Numbered from the stretch's first letter, positions 18,699 through 28,278 are shown. The stretch is DNA of 64,000 bases from Candidatus Latescibacterota bacterium (GCA_022706085.1 JAKJDF010000001.1:462664-526663); one strand, 5' to 3'. The notes: generated by a model not told the origin, from the sequence alone. A program made the numbers and translations.

Positions 18699-19442
18699 AT
18701 GGACAACACGGTCATCGTCGTCATTCTGGCGCTTGCGGTTATCGTCCTCTTCTTTTTTCGCATGAAGAAGACGACCGGGTTGAACCGCAACCTCATGCCG
18801 CGCCGCCTCATTGAAAAGGAAGAGGCGGAGGAGCAGGCGGCAATCAGCGTCAAAGAGCCGGATTGGACCCTGAAGGACCTGACGACCGGAGGAAGGATCC
18901 ACTTCTCGCTTCCCGGCGGACTGGAGGAAAGTTACACCGTTCTGCGCCGCGACCGAATCGAATGGCCGGACGAGCAGATCGAATATGATCTTCTGATGCG
19001 TGGCGACGACCCGAACCACGAGGTCTGGCTCCACTGGTGGACCATCGGCAGAGCTACTCATGCGTGGCTGGTAGAGGTTATCGAGAAGACTCCCGCCGAA
19101 CTCGGTTTTGACGTGACACAGCTCGAAGCCGCCAGGTCCGTGGGATCGTTGAAGGCCCGGTACCGTGACCAGGACTACACCCTTGCCAAAGCAGGTTCGC
19201 TGCTGGCGCTGGAAAATGGCCTGCGACCGGGCAAGGAGTTCGCTCGTTGGGACTTCAGAAACGAAGCAGACACCCGGCAGGTCCTCATCCAGCGCAAACC
19301 GTGGCAGAGCGAGGCATACCGCGTTTATACCGGCCGGGAAATCTGGCTGCGCGATTGCACCGTACTGGCTCCCGGAGGCCAGCCGGGGCCGCCGACCGGT
19401 GCGCCTTCTCCGGCGGGGAATCCATCCGGTATGGAGGCGTGA
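18699..19442 (+). CDS. DUF4178-like membrane-anchored protein
   Basis: 247 residues starting with MDNTVIVVILALAVIVLFFF, a single membrane span, then a short charged linker. From about residue 50 come two related modules, each a small beta barrel: LTTGGRIHFSLPGGLEESYTVLRRDRIEW with WLHWW, and later SLKARYRDQDYTLAKAGSL. This resembles DUF4178. GAGGG lies six bases before the ATG. The stop overlaps the start of the next gene (TGATG), so the two are translationally coupled. Function unknown; DUF4178 proteins are often found near phage-shock and PspA-like genes, but none is seen here. Confidence 0.6.
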   Translation: MDNTVIVVILALAVIVLFFFRMKKTTGLNRNLMPRRLIEKEEAEEQAAISVKEPDWTLKDLTTGGRIHFSLPGGLEESYTVLRRDRIEWPDEQIEYDLLMRGDDPNHEVWLHWWTIGRATHAWLVEVIEKTPAELGFDVTQLEAARSVGSLKARYRDQDYTLAKAGSLLALENGLRPGKEFARWDFRNEADTRQVLIQRKPWQSEAYRVYTGREIWLRDCTVLAPGGQPGPPTGAPSPAGNPSGMEA

Positions 19443-20509
19443 TGGAACCCGAAATCCGAGTGGGCGTTATCGGCGCGGGCCGAATGAATCAGCGGGCCCA
19501 CATTCCGAATCTTCTGGCCGAAAAGTGTGAAATACCGGCCATCGCAGACCCCCGCTTTGAGACGGCGAAACTCGTTGCCGACGCGTTCCGGATTGAAACC
19601 GCCTACGGGTACTACCAGGACCTGCTCGACCGCGAGGAAGTCGACGCCGTGGTGGTTGCGGTGCCGGACCCTCTTCACGCACAAATCGCCATGGACGCAC
19701 TTGAAGCCGGGAAGCACGTATTCCTCGAAAAACCGATGGCAACCAACAGCGGCGACGCGCCCCGTATGCTCGATGCGGCGCACCGGGCGGGCAAAAAGCT
19801 GATGGTGGGGTACCAGCGGCGGCACGATCCGGCGGCGGAGATCACGAAGCGTCTCATGACCGAATTTGCCGACACCGGCGAACTCGGAAGAGTAATCAGC
19901 ATGGAGTGGCGGAATTACGGCGGCGACTGGCTGTGGACCGTTGACCCGCTCATCGAATCAAAGGACGATCCTCCACAAGAGGCACTCGATCCCCGCATGC
20001 CGCCCTGGCTGCCGCAGGAGTTGTGGGGAGAGTTCTCCGTGGTCAACAATGGCCTCGCGCACGGGATCGACCTGATGCAGTTCGTGGCGGGCAGGCCGAC
20101 TGCGGTTCTGGCCGCTTTCCCCGCGTATCACACCGGGACCCTTATCGTGCTGGACTGGAATGGGGTGCGCACGCTGATTCATGCCGCTTCGACGGAGGGC
20201 AGCGTCTGGCAGGAGTGGCTTGAAGTGCGGTACGAACGCGGCTGGCTCCGTTTTGCCACGCCGCCGGCGCTCCACTCGAACCAGCCCGGTTCGGTGGAGG
20301 TGTACCGCGGGAGCAAGGGTATCACCGAACGCTATGAACCTCCCCACGAGTGGGCATTCCGGCGGGAGATACGCCATTTCCTCGCATGCATCAGGAATGA
20401 CGTTCCCGAAAGCCCGACTCCGCAGGAAGCACTCGACACGGTGATTGTCGTCGAAGCCATGTTCCGCCGGGCGATGGCGGGGCAGGCGACGTACGACATC
20501 GCCTACTGA
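19442..20509 (+). CDS. Gfo/Idh/MocA-family NAD(P)-dependent oxidoreductase
   Basis: A 355-residue sugar-type dehydrogenase. The Rossmann fold starts at VGVIGAGRMNQRAHIPNL; VVVAVPDPLHAQIAMDALEAGKHVFLEKPMATN contains the EKP signature whose Lys is used in catalysis. A C-terminal beta-sheet domain (about 125-355) includes NNGLAHGIDLMQF with the likely catalytic His. Such enzymes oxidise or reduce inositols, uronates and keto sugars. The ATG shares a base with the stop of the preceding gene, and GGAGG sits upstream inside that gene. Fits a role in sugar catabolism with the hydrolases of the window; the exact substrate is open. Confidence 0.9.
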   Translation: MEPEIRVGVIGAGRMNQRAHIPNLLAEKCEIPAIADPRFETAKLVADAFRIETAYGYYQDLLDREEVDAVVVAVPDPLHAQIAMDALEAGKHVFLEKPMATNSGDAPRMLDAAHRAGKKLMVGYQRRHDPAAEITKRLMTEFADTGELGRVISMEWRNYGGDWLWTVDPLIESKDDPPQEALDPRMPPWLPQELWGEFSVVNNGLAHGIDLMQFVAGRPTAVLAAFPAYHTGTLIVLDWNGVRTLIHAASTEGSVWQEWLEVRYERGWLRFATPPALHSNQPGSVEVYRGSKGITERYEPPHEWAFRREIRHFLACIRNDVPESPTPQEALDTVIVVEAMFRRAMAGQATYDIAY

Positions 20510-20553
20510 GGCTGCGGTAACCAACAACCCACGCGCTGCCAACAGGACTACCC

Positions 20554-21564
20554 ATGAAGGAAACCGACTACCGTAACGACGGCCTCGACCGTCCCGCGAT
20601 ACGAATCAGAGCCCACCAACTGGTCAGCACCGTCTGCTGGAAGGGCGGCGTCGAGTGCCCGCTGTTGCCGCGCAAGGAAGCGGAAGCCATTTTGGCCCGG
20701 GTCGCCTCCGATCCCACGGTGAGCATCCAGCTCACCTCCCCTGCCGAGCGGATACCTCATTTCGCAACGATCACCCCGTCCACTCGCTCCGAAGCCGAAA
20801 CGCGGGAGATGTTCGACCGCAAGCGGGAGGTTTTCAACCGCAAGCGCGACCTGCACGTGCTGCAACGACTTGGGCTTGCGCCGAACGACACACGGCGCGC
20901 GCGCTACCTCTACACGCTCCTGTTCGACCGCATCGTCACGCCGGACGGGCTGTGCGCGTTCGATACGCCGGGCTGGGAAGGTTGCCCGCTTGCACGGAGC
21001 GGCGCCTATGAGCGGGTGCGGGAAAAGGGATGGAACGCCGTCGTCTACAGTCGCACCGACGCGGAGATGCAGGCCTACCGCGAGCGCAGCGCCGCGAAGA
21101 TTGCGTCCGCCGAACGGCTCTTCATCCGGCCGCACCACCTCATGTGCCTCTCGTGCTGGTACGCAGGTGGGAAGGGCGCCGGCCCGCGGCCCAACGACAC
21201 GCTGTACGAGGTGATGGTGCGCGTGCGGGAAAACCCCGACATCCCCATCACCCTGGTGGAAGGCTGCTGCATGGCGTGCGATTGCTGCGATGGCTTCCAC
21301 CCGGACACCGGGCGCTGCGTGCACGATTGCGGGCTGATACGCGACTTCAAGAAGGACCTGGACGTCTTCCAGAAAATCGGTCTCATGCCCGGCGATACGC
21401 GGCCGGCGCGGGAGGTGTTCGCGCTTATCTACGAACGGATTCCGTCCACGCGGGATATATGCGGCAATGGCACGGGCGTCGTGACGGCCCGCGAGTGGGA
21501 GATCTGCGGCGGCGCGGATGGCAATCCCGGCTACGAGGCGACCCGGAAGACGGGGATTTTTTGA
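20554..21564 (+). CDS. DUF1284-like Cys-rich protein with internal duplication
   Basis: 336 residues made of two halves. Half one has IRIRAHQLVSTVCWKGG (16-32) and RDLHVLQRLGLAPNDTRRAR (98-117); half two has LFIRPHHLMCLSCWYAGGKG (189-208) and KDLDVFQKIGLMPGDTRPAR (267-286). The RPHHL-x-C segment is the hallmark of DUF1284, a small presumed metal-binding domain. The second half keeps a dense Cys set (GCCMACDCC at 237-245, C255, C259), while the first half has lost these. That suggests one metal-binding and one structural module. It follows the oxidoreductase by 44 bp and is probably in the same transcript. Function unknown. Confidence 0.65.
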   Translation: MKETDYRNDGLDRPAIRIRAHQLVSTVCWKGGVECPLLPRKEAEAILARVASDPTVSIQLTSPAERIPHFATITPSTRSEAETREMFDRKREVFNRKRDLHVLQRLGLAPNDTRRARYLYTLLFDRIVTPDGLCAFDTPGWEGCPLARSGAYERVREKGWNAVVYSRTDAEMQAYRERSAAKIASAERLFIRPHHLMCLSCWYAGGKGAGPRPNDTLYEVMVRVRENPDIPITLVEGCCMACDCCDGFHPDTGRCVHDCGLIRDFKKDLDVFQKIGLMPGDTRPAREVFALIYERIPSTRDICGNGTGVVTAREWEICGGADGNPGYEATRKTGIF

Positions 21565-21648
21565 GGGGAATCGGTCTTCGGCGCGGGAGAAATGGGCCTG
21601 CGCGGGAGTTTCTGGAACGGACGCGCCCAAGAGTTGCGCGTTTTTAAC

Positions 21649-23277
21649 TCATCCTCCGTCCTCCGTCGCAGCGCATCCTTCGGTGATTTTCTCTACTCGT
21701 CCGACAACATGCGCAAGAGCACGAACGTCGTCCTCGTTGTATTCAAGCAGAAAACCCGGAACCGCTCGTCCGTTCTGGAACGCGTTTTCGTAACACCCCG
21801 CCGCTTGCAGGCCATCCAGGTAATCATGCCGCAGAACGTACCCAAACGCTTGCGCAAGCTCCTTCAAACGATAACTTGGAGTCGAAACTGCGACTGCACG
21901 CTTGATTGGATGCAACAGGTCGACGCACCGTTCGAGACTAGAAGGGACCGCGATTCTTGCGTTTTTCATGTGCAATACGAGCTTGTTCCGATCGAAATTC
22001 GAACCCGAATACGCCAGAAACTTGGCTTTGGCATTTGTTCCACAGTATTTCGCGAACCGGCGAAGGATCTTGGGCATCTCGTTGGGCGTTCGAGCGAGGA
22101 ACTGGGTGAACTTGCCGGTCGGTTCCTCCAAGCAGCCGATCAGCCAAACGTATCGATCGTTCTTTGGCGACGGATCTGTTTCGATATCGAGGAAGATGCG
22201 CGGTAGGGGAGGAGAAGGAAATCTTTCGCGGGGGATCATGTTGCACGTTATTCGAGCTTTCGCCAGCAGGATGAAGCGGGCAACGGCATTTGGTTGCATT
22301 CCAAGGATCTGGGAGAGTTTCTGGGGTGCGACCGAAGCAAGGTCGCGTACGCACGTGATGCCAGCGCTGGTCAGCCTTTCGGCCGCCTTCACCCCGATGT
22401 CGCAGATCGAACGTAAATCGGCGAGAGGGTACAAATAATGCCATTGGACCACGATGTCGTGTTGCGGGCGTTCTATGTTCGACAAGTGGACGTCCGCCAA
22501 GCGAATCGGTTCAGTCTCCGAGTCATGAGAAGCAGCGTTCACTACGAGCGCGTTGTCCAGAACCTCTGCCCTGCCTCCCATGCGATGAACGTGACCGCAG
22601 AAAACCAGCTTCGTGGTTGGCGTTCGCTTCATCCCCGCCCGCAATGCGATGGAACCTTTGTTGCCTGCACCGAATCTTACTCCCCAATCCAACACGCCAA
22701 AAGGGGGAGAATGGGACACGATCACTATTGGGCCTGGCTCCACACGCCCCAAGACGGTGCGAAGGTGCCGCTCGATCTGGTCCTCGGTATAACACAACCG
22801 CCCTATGGGCAAGACATCGGGCCTTTTTGGCGCGCCTTCTGACCCGACCAAGTTCAAAGGACCAAGTTTCACTGGCGCACTGTGCACTTCAAACACTTTT
22901 CTGCCGGAGATCGAAGACCGCAGGGAAGAATCATCGTCGTTGCCGAGAACGGCCGCCAGCCCGAATCGGGTTTCTTTGGCAATCTTTTCAAAGAAGTTGG
23001 TCCCGCGGTTTGGTCTGAAACGGGAGCAGTCGTCCCCACAGTAAATAGCCAGATCAGGGCGGTTTTTCTGTTGGCGCAACCATTCCACGACCGTGTCAAG
23101 GGATTGTGCGCGGCAATCGGAGAACGCGACGACACGGAAAACGTCCCGTCTGTTTGGGCGGATTTCGCCGGCCGCTGGTCTTTCGGGGGCTGGCGGTCGT
23201 TTCGGGTCTTTGTCGCCTGCACGCTTAACTGCCGAGGGATCTGTTGCAGTGGCGCGCCTCGAACCACGTGTTTGCAT
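21649..23277 (-). CDS. Fusion of calcineurin-like phosphoesterase, HhH and RNase H-like (YprB/RecB-associated) domains
   Basis: 542 residues with three modules. Residues 46-265 form a metallophosphoesterase: FSDCR (54-56), CGDD (80-83), LGNDDD (111-116), SHSPP (188-192) and CGHVHR (227-232). Two usual histidines (in SDxH and GNHD) are replaced by Arg and Asp. Residues about 294-340 are a helix-hairpin-helix (GVKAAERLTSAGITCVRDL). Residues 358-530 form a DEDD-type RNase H fold like YprB/TM0106: FLDIETDP (D364, E366), YSGSNFDRNKL (D429), YNEDDVRAL (D516, D517). This suggests a nucleic-acid-processing enzyme. The gene stands alone and is clearly poorer in GC than its neighbours, as expected for a transferred gene. 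GGGAG precedes the ATG. Confidence 0.75.
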   Translation of the reverse strand: MQTRGSRRATATDPSAVKRAGDKDPKRPPAPERPAAGEIRPNRRDVFRVVAFSDCRAQSLDTVVEWLRQQKNRPDLAIYCGDDCSRFRPNRGTNFFEKIAKETRFGLAAVLGNDDDSSLRSSISGRKVFEVHSAPVKLGPLNLVGSEGAPKRPDVLPIGRLCYTEDQIERHLRTVLGRVEPGPIVIVSHSPPFGVLDWGVRFGAGNKGSIALRAGMKRTPTTKLVFCGHVHRMGGRAEVLDNALVVNAASHDSETEPIRLADVHLSNIERPQHDIVVQWHYLYPLADLRSICDIGVKAAERLTSAGITCVRDLASVAPQKLSQILGMQPNAVARFILLAKARITCNMIPRERFPSPPLPRIFLDIETDPSPKNDRYVWLIGCLEEPTGKFTQFLARTPNEMPKILRRFAKYCGTNAKAKFLAYSGSNFDRNKLVLHMKNARIAVPSSLERCVDLLHPIKRAVAVSTPSYRLKELAQAFGYVLRHDYLDGLQAAGCYENAFQNGRAVPGFLLEYNEDDVRALAHVVGRVEKITEGCAATEDGG

Positions 23278-23470
23278 CGCACGATCTCCCGTTCCGCGCT
23301 AACGAACCGGTTCTTGTTGATTGAAAGTGGAGTATACGATCGAACTAGCAGACACAAAAGGATGAAGGTCCTCTTTCGGCCCAGCGGCTGCTTCGCTCCG
23401 CGCGAGATTGTGGCACGGCGGTCTCCCGGTTAAATTACTTGCGTCCAGAGACAAGTGGGACGGGGGTTCC

Positions 23471-24751
23471 ATGGCACACCACACGTTGAAAAACGGGTAC
23501 TCGCAGCTTGTCGAGCGGCTGAACCGCTTCCCCCAGGGCGCGCCGCCGTCCGAGGCGCTGTACGGCATCCTGAAGATCCTGTTCGGCGAACGCGAGGCGC
23601 AGCTCGTTTCCCTCCTGCCGATCAAGCCGTTCACTGCGAAAAAAGCCGCTCGCGCGTGGAAAATGCCTGTCGCCGAGGCGCAGAAGGTGCTGGAGGAGCT
23701 GGCGGGACGCGCGATTCTCATAGATATCGAGCAAAACGGCGAGATGGAATACGTCCTTCCGCCGCCCATGGCTGGTTTCTTCGAGTTCTCCCTCATGCGG
23801 GTGCGCGGCGACATCGATCAGAAGGCCCTCAGTGAGTTGTTCTACCAGTACCTGAACGTCGAAGAGGACTTCGTGCGCGAGCTTTTCACCCGCGGAGAAA
23901 CACAGCTCGGGCGGGCTTTTGTGCATGAACCGGTGCTGTCAAACGAGAACGCGCTCCATGTGCTGGATTACGAACGGGCGTCGGAGGTCATCAAAACGGC
24001 AACGCACCGTGGCATCGGGGTATGTTACTGCCGGCACAAGATGGCGCACATGGGCCGGGCCTGCGACGCGCCGATGGACATCTGCATGACGTTCAATACC
24101 TCGGCGGCATCCCTCATCAGGCATGGATTCGCGCGCCCTGTCAGCGTGGAGGAGGGGCTCGACCTGCTCCAGCAGGCGTACGACCGGGGGCTGGTTCAGT
24201 TCGGCGAAAATGTGCGCGAGTCGGTAAGCTTCATCTGCAACTGCTGCGGGTGCTGCTGTGAGGCGATGATTGCGGCGCGCCGGTTCGCCATCCTTAACCC
24301 TATTCACACAACGAACTTCCTGCCGGTGGTGGATGAGGCCGCGTGCACCGGCTGCGGAAAGTGCGTGACCGCGTGCCCGGTGGAGGCGATGACGCTGGTG
24401 TCCTCCAACGATCCCCGCCACCCGAAGGCGCGGAAAGCGCGACTGAATGAGGAGCTCTGTCTCGGGTGTGGAGTATGCGTTCGTGCCTGCACTGACCGGC
24501 ATTTGTCGTTGAAAAGCCGCCCGCAACGCGTGATTACTCCGTTGAACGGCACGCACCGCGCGGTGGTGATGGCGATTGAACGGGGGATGTTGCAGAACCT
24601 GATCTTCGACAACCGTGTCCTCTGGAGCCACCGAGCCATGGCGGCCGTGCTGGGCGTGATCCTCAGATTGCCCCCCGTGAAACAGGCGCTGGCGAGCAGA
24701 CAGGTGAAGTCCCGGTATCTGGAGGCGGTTATTCGGCAGTACCGGGGGTAA
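23471..24751 (+). CDS. Cys-rich 4Fe-4S ferredoxin-domain protein
   Basis: 426 residues. The N-terminal 140 look like a winged-helix region (SEALYGILKILFG, TAKKAARAWKMPVAEAQKVLEEL). The middle has two unusual clusters, GVCYCRHKMAHMGRAC and FICNCCGCCCEAM. Two classical 4Fe-4S motifs follow, CTGCGKCVTACP from residue 292 and CLGCGVCVRAC from residue 330. The C-terminus (about 370-426) is amphipathic. Proteins with this plan are annotated as 4Fe-4S binding proteins in many anaerobes and are presumed to pass electrons within a redox complex; the partner is not evident here. A possible upstream start exists, but the ATG used is the one that begins the conserved part. Confidence 0.8.
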   Translation: MAHHTLKNGYSQLVERLNRFPQGAPPSEALYGILKILFGEREAQLVSLLPIKPFTAKKAARAWKMPVAEAQKVLEELAGRAILIDIEQNGEMEYVLPPPMAGFFEFSLMRVRGDIDQKALSELFYQYLNVEEDFVRELFTRGETQLGRAFVHEPVLSNENALHVLDYERASEVIKTATHRGIGVCYCRHKMAHMGRACDAPMDICMTFNTSAASLIRHGFARPVSVEEGLDLLQQAYDRGLVQFGENVRESVSFICNCCGCCCEAMIAARRFAILNPIHTTNFLPVVDEAACTGCGKCVTACPVEAMTLVSSNDPRHPKARKARLNEELCLGCGVCVRACTDRHLSLKSRPQRVITPLNGTHRAVVMAIERGMLQNLIFDNRVLWSHRAMAAVLGVILRLPPVKQALASRQVKSRYLEAVIRQYRG

Positions 24752-24836
24752 CCTGCCGGCTTTGATCAACCCTCACTGTTGCGCTATCCTATTGTCTCCC
24801 GTTTTCGCGCCCGTAATGCCCGCTGGATGCCTTACC

Positions 24837-26078
24837 ATGACCGATCCTGCAACAACGCCCGCCACACGATGGAAAGTCGCCATCGCCGCCGTGGCAATAC
24901 ACCTGTGCATCGGCTCTCTTTACGCGTGGAGTGTGTTCATCAAGCCGCTACAGACCGCGCACGGCTGGTCGCGCCCCGAACTGGCCGCGGCATTCTCCCT
25001 CGCGTTTCTCACCGGTGGCCTCTTTTCAGCATTCCGCGGGGCATGGATGGAATGCCGGGGGCCACGGCGATGCGCGGTGATGTCGGCCATCTGCTTCGGG
25101 GCCGGCATTGCGGGAGCCGGAATTGCCGCGCACATTGGTTCGCTGTGGCTGTTGTACGCGACGTATGGCGTGCTTGGCGGACTGGGACTGGGAACTGGCT
25201 ATGTCCCCCCGATAAACGCCCTTTTGAAATGGTTCCCCGACCGACGCGGGCTAGCGGGCGGGATGGCGGTCGCCGGGTTTGGCGCCGCCGCGCTGGTTAC
25301 GGGCCCCGCCGCGACGGAGCTGATTTCCGTGGTGGATGTCCCTCTCACGTTCGCGATTCTCGGTGCGGCGTATTTCGTGGTTATCCTGCTCGCGTCGCGC
25401 GTGATGCGGTTTCCGCCGCCGGATTACCGGCCCGCCGGATGGGTTCCACAGAGCGAAACAGCCGGGGGATTGCCGGAAAAGACGCACACACTCCGTGAAG
25501 CCCTGCAGTCGCCCCGGTTCTGGCTGCTGTGGGCGGTGTTCTTCCTCAATATCAGCGCAGGAATGTCCCTGATTTCGTTCGGCGCGCCCATGGCGCAGGA
25601 AATCATCGGGATGACGGCAGTGCAGGCCAGCGTGATGGTAGGGTTCATGGGTGTGTTCAATGCCGCCGGTCGAATCGGCTGGTCGGCCCTTTCCGATTAC
25701 ATCGGCCGACCGGTCACTTTCGCCGTGATGGTGGGCATTCAGATCGTGCTCTTTGCCCTTGTTCCGAGCGTCTCGTCCGTCGCACTCTTCCAGGCGGCGT
25801 TTTTCGTCATCATGACCTGCTTTGGCGGCGGGTTTGCCACGTGTCCGGCGTTTGTGACGGATCTGTTCGGTTCTCGAAATACCGGGGCTATTTACGGCGT
25901 GATTCTGACCGCGTGGAGCGCAGCGGGCGTTGCCGGGCCGACCATGGCCGCCATGTTAAGGGATCTGACGGGGAGCTATTCAGGCGGCATGTACGTGATT
26001 GCGGGCGCCCTTGCGTTCGCGCTGGTGTGCGTTGCAGCGCTGGGTGCCTCCGTCCGTGGCCGCGTCGCCGCATCCTGA
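24837..26078 (+). CDS. MFS transporter, oxalate/formate antiporter (OFA) type
   Basis: A 413-residue inner-membrane carrier with twelve predicted spans. The first helix contains IHLCIGSLYAWSVFIKPL, typical of the OFA subfamily, followed by GLGLGTGYVPPINALLKWF and, at the start of the second half, AAGRIGWSALSDYIGRP, the MFS loop motif between helices 8 and 9. The known member OxlT exchanges oxalate for formate, but most OFA carriers are uncharacterised and take small organic anions. It follows the Fe-S protein by 85 bp. It is the only transporter recognised in the window, which makes it a candidate exporter or importer of an acid product of the catabolic genes. Confidence 0.88.
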   Translation: MTDPATTPATRWKVAIAAVAIHLCIGSLYAWSVFIKPLQTAHGWSRPELAAAFSLAFLTGGLFSAFRGAWMECRGPRRCAVMSAICFGAGIAGAGIAAHIGSLWLLYATYGVLGGLGLGTGYVPPINALLKWFPDRRGLAGGMAVAGFGAAALVTGPAATELISVVDVPLTFAILGAAYFVVILLASRVMRFPPPDYRPAGWVPQSETAGGLPEKTHTLREALQSPRFWLLWAVFFLNISAGMSLISFGAPMAQEIIGMTAVQASVMVGFMGVFNAAGRIGWSALSDYIGRPVTFAVMVGIQIVLFALVPSVSSVALFQAAFFVIMTCFGGGFATCPAFVTDLFGSRNTGAIYGVILTAWSAAGVAGPTMAAMLRDLTGSYSGGMYVIAGALAFALVCVAALGASVRGRVAAS

Positions 26079-26129
26079 AAGCGCTGCGGGGCGCGTATCA
26101 ACGCGGCGTTCGCGTCGCGCGAGCAGTTG

Positions 26130-28016
26130 TCAGTATACGCCGTCGGAAACCGGGATGAGCTTCTCGTACTCTTCCACCGTGCCGTTGGCGAGGAAGCAGT
26201 CGATGATCTTTCGTCCGAGTTCATCCAGGCTGCTCTTCAGGAACTTCTGAACCTGCTTTCGGAAGAACTCCGTAAGAATCCTCGCCCCTTCGTCATATGC
26301 CTCTGTGCCGACTTCTGGTTGCTGCTCCACCTGAAACAGCCATCCGGGAATCGTGGTCCCCTCGATACGGATACTCTGGAGAGCATATCCGAGCAGATGG
26401 CATCTGGCCGGACGACACTGGTCCGACTGGAACTTCGCGTGACCCCGTCGGGCAAGGTAATCGCGGGCGACCCATTGCGGCATGAATCCTGTCCGCCACA
26501 CGCCGATATGCTGGTTCGGCACCAGTACGTGCCGCATCCTCTTGTTCCTGACGAACTGCTCGAGCAACAGATTTGCCTGTTCCACCCGGAGACCGGTTGC
26601 GAACGGCCAGTAGCTCCCCACCCCTTCGCTTCCCATTTCTTCGCTTTGAACGACGCTTGGGTTGTGGTGGCCCCGTGGCGACGCAAGCCGCCACAGCCAC
26701 GCCAGCGCGGGCGGCAGGATGTGGAACAGCCCGATGATTCCGTACGACGGTGCCGTTGCGGTGCAGGGTGGCGTCCGTACGCCGAAACTTCGGATATCCA
26801 CGGGCACGCGCCCCTCGACAACGCCGGGGACGATGTCCCTCGGCAGAATCACCCGTGGATTGGGACACGGCACGCCGGGTTCGTCCTCGACGTGGTCCCA
26901 GATCAGCGCGGTTCCGTTTGGAACGGCGTCGATGCTGAGGAAGAGGAGCGGGCGCGCCGGCGCGATCGTCATCCGCTCAAGATCGTGGTCTGTACCATAC
27001 TTCGTGATGTGGTCTACGCGCACAAACCACGCGTCCTCCGCGTCAGTCAACCAGAGCCGCCCGTCGTTTTCCTGAAAGTCTGGGTGGCAGAGACCCATGT
27101 CGTCGCAGACAGGGTGGAGGTCGCACGTGCGGGGGATTTCAAGGTACCGCTCTTCTCCGGTAACGAGATTCCTGCCCAGCAACAGCCGCCCGTCCGGGAG
27201 GCGGTGCGGTTGTTGCAGCATCTCGCTCTTACCGCTACCGCTTGCGCCTTCATGCATGAACGTGACCATGTTGTCGTACGGTGTACGCACGAGCACGCAC
27301 GAGGCGTGGACGGTAACCCACTTCTCCCTCGCCCCCTGACTGAGGAGTGCGCCGTACACACCCTTTTTGGCACTCGGGCCCGGGTAGAGGTTGTAGGAAA
27401 ACATCTCGTGCACATCCACGCGGTTGTGAACGACCGCCTGTCTCCCACCGAAATGGGTGTGCCGGAAGGTGGGCGCCACAAAAATGATGAAGGTGGGCCG
27501 GAAGGGTTCGTCGCGGTTTTCGAGATTCACCACGCCCTGTAACAGCCCCAGCCCGAACGCGAAGAACCCCGCGTTTGCGGGGCATATCGCCAGCCCGGTC
27601 ATCCCGATGCTCATGTGGCCGGGTTCGAATGCGAACACCGCGAGATCCTGCCGGGAAAGCCAGTCGAGCGTCTCGGCACGCAATCCGGCAAACGGGTGGC
27701 CGAACCGGTCCGCATAGCGCGGTTTGTCGGAAGGGCGGTCGTCGCCGATCCACATGCAGTCCGGGTCACGGCGGCGCATGTACGGATCGGTGTAATTCAC
27801 CGCAATCCCGTTTTTCACCCGCACAACCGTTGCTTCGTGCACCTCCTCGCCGTCTGGGAGGGTGTATTTCACCTGCCATTCGCGGTTTTCGCGTCCGCCA
27901 CAGGCAAGGGCTTCCAGATCCTCAATACGGTTCGCACACAGGACGGACGGCGCATCTGCAAGCAGTTTCCGCACGTCCGGCGGAAGAATCATGTGTTCCA
28001 GACTCCGGTGCTCCAT
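26130..28016 (-). CDS. DUF4914 family protein (PEP-carboxykinase-like fold)
   Basis: 628 residues, matching the length of the DUF4914 family. The core carries HEGASGSGKSEM at about 255-266, a P-loop like the kinase-1a motif of ATP-dependent PEP carboxykinase, followed by DDMGLCHPDF, with an acidic pair where the second metal motif would be. Upstream are GLAICPANAGFFAFGLG and HFGGRQAVVHNRVDVHEMFSYNLYPGPSAKKGVYG. The family probably binds a nucleotide and phosphorylates or decarboxylates a small acid, but no activity is established. GAGGG stands five bases before the ATG. It is convergent with the MFS gene and 262 bp downstream of a UroD-like gene on the same strand. Confidence 0.78.
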   Translation of the reverse strand: MEHRSLEHMILPPDVRKLLADAPSVLCANRIEDLEALACGGRENREWQVKYTLPDGEEVHEATVVRVKNGIAVNYTDPYMRRRDPDCMWIGDDRPSDKPRYADRFGHPFAGLRAETLDWLSRQDLAVFAFEPGHMSIGMTGLAICPANAGFFAFGLGLLQGVVNLENRDEPFRPTFIIFVAPTFRHTHFGGRQAVVHNRVDVHEMFSYNLYPGPSAKKGVYGALLSQGAREKWVTVHASCVLVRTPYDNMVTFMHEGASGSGKSEMLQQPHRLPDGRLLLGRNLVTGEERYLEIPRTCDLHPVCDDMGLCHPDFQENDGRLWLTDAEDAWFVRVDHITKYGTDHDLERMTIAPARPLLFLSIDAVPNGTALIWDHVEDEPGVPCPNPRVILPRDIVPGVVEGRVPVDIRSFGVRTPPCTATAPSYGIIGLFHILPPALAWLWRLASPRGHHNPSVVQSEEMGSEGVGSYWPFATGLRVEQANLLLEQFVRNKRMRHVLVPNQHIGVWRTGFMPQWVARDYLARRGHAKFQSDQCRPARCHLLGYALQSIRIEGTTIPGWLFQVEQQPEVGTEAYDEGARILTEFFRKQVQKFLKSSLDELGRKIIDCFLANGTVEEYEKLIPVSDGVY

Positions 28017-28278
28017 TTCAACCCTCAAAAAACTCGGCGGCAACTTTGCTGGACGGCAGAGAGACGCGACTCGCGTGATTTCTCAGGGCATGACGCCCTG
28101 CCACTCCGTTCGGGCGGAGCGGTTCCTAATATCACACAAAACCGTCTCTTCAAAAAGTGGCGGAGGGAAAAACGCCATTCACCGCGGGAACACTGGAGAT
28201 TGGGATTGGTCTGCTTCAGGGACAGGTTCGAAAAGGGGTTCACGCTCGCGCCAGGGGCGCGCGCTGGCCGAAGCGAAT

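Noticed and set aside
21592..23433. Plus-strand frames opposite the phosphoesterase/RNase H fusion
   Set aside because: Short, mutually overlapping and unconserved; the minus-strand frame explains the stretch with three recognisable domains.
28083..28100. CAGGGC / GCCCTG hairpin as terminator between the DUF4914 gene and the UroD-like gene
   Set aside because: Only a 6-base stem with no T-run on the minus strand; not strong enough to call.
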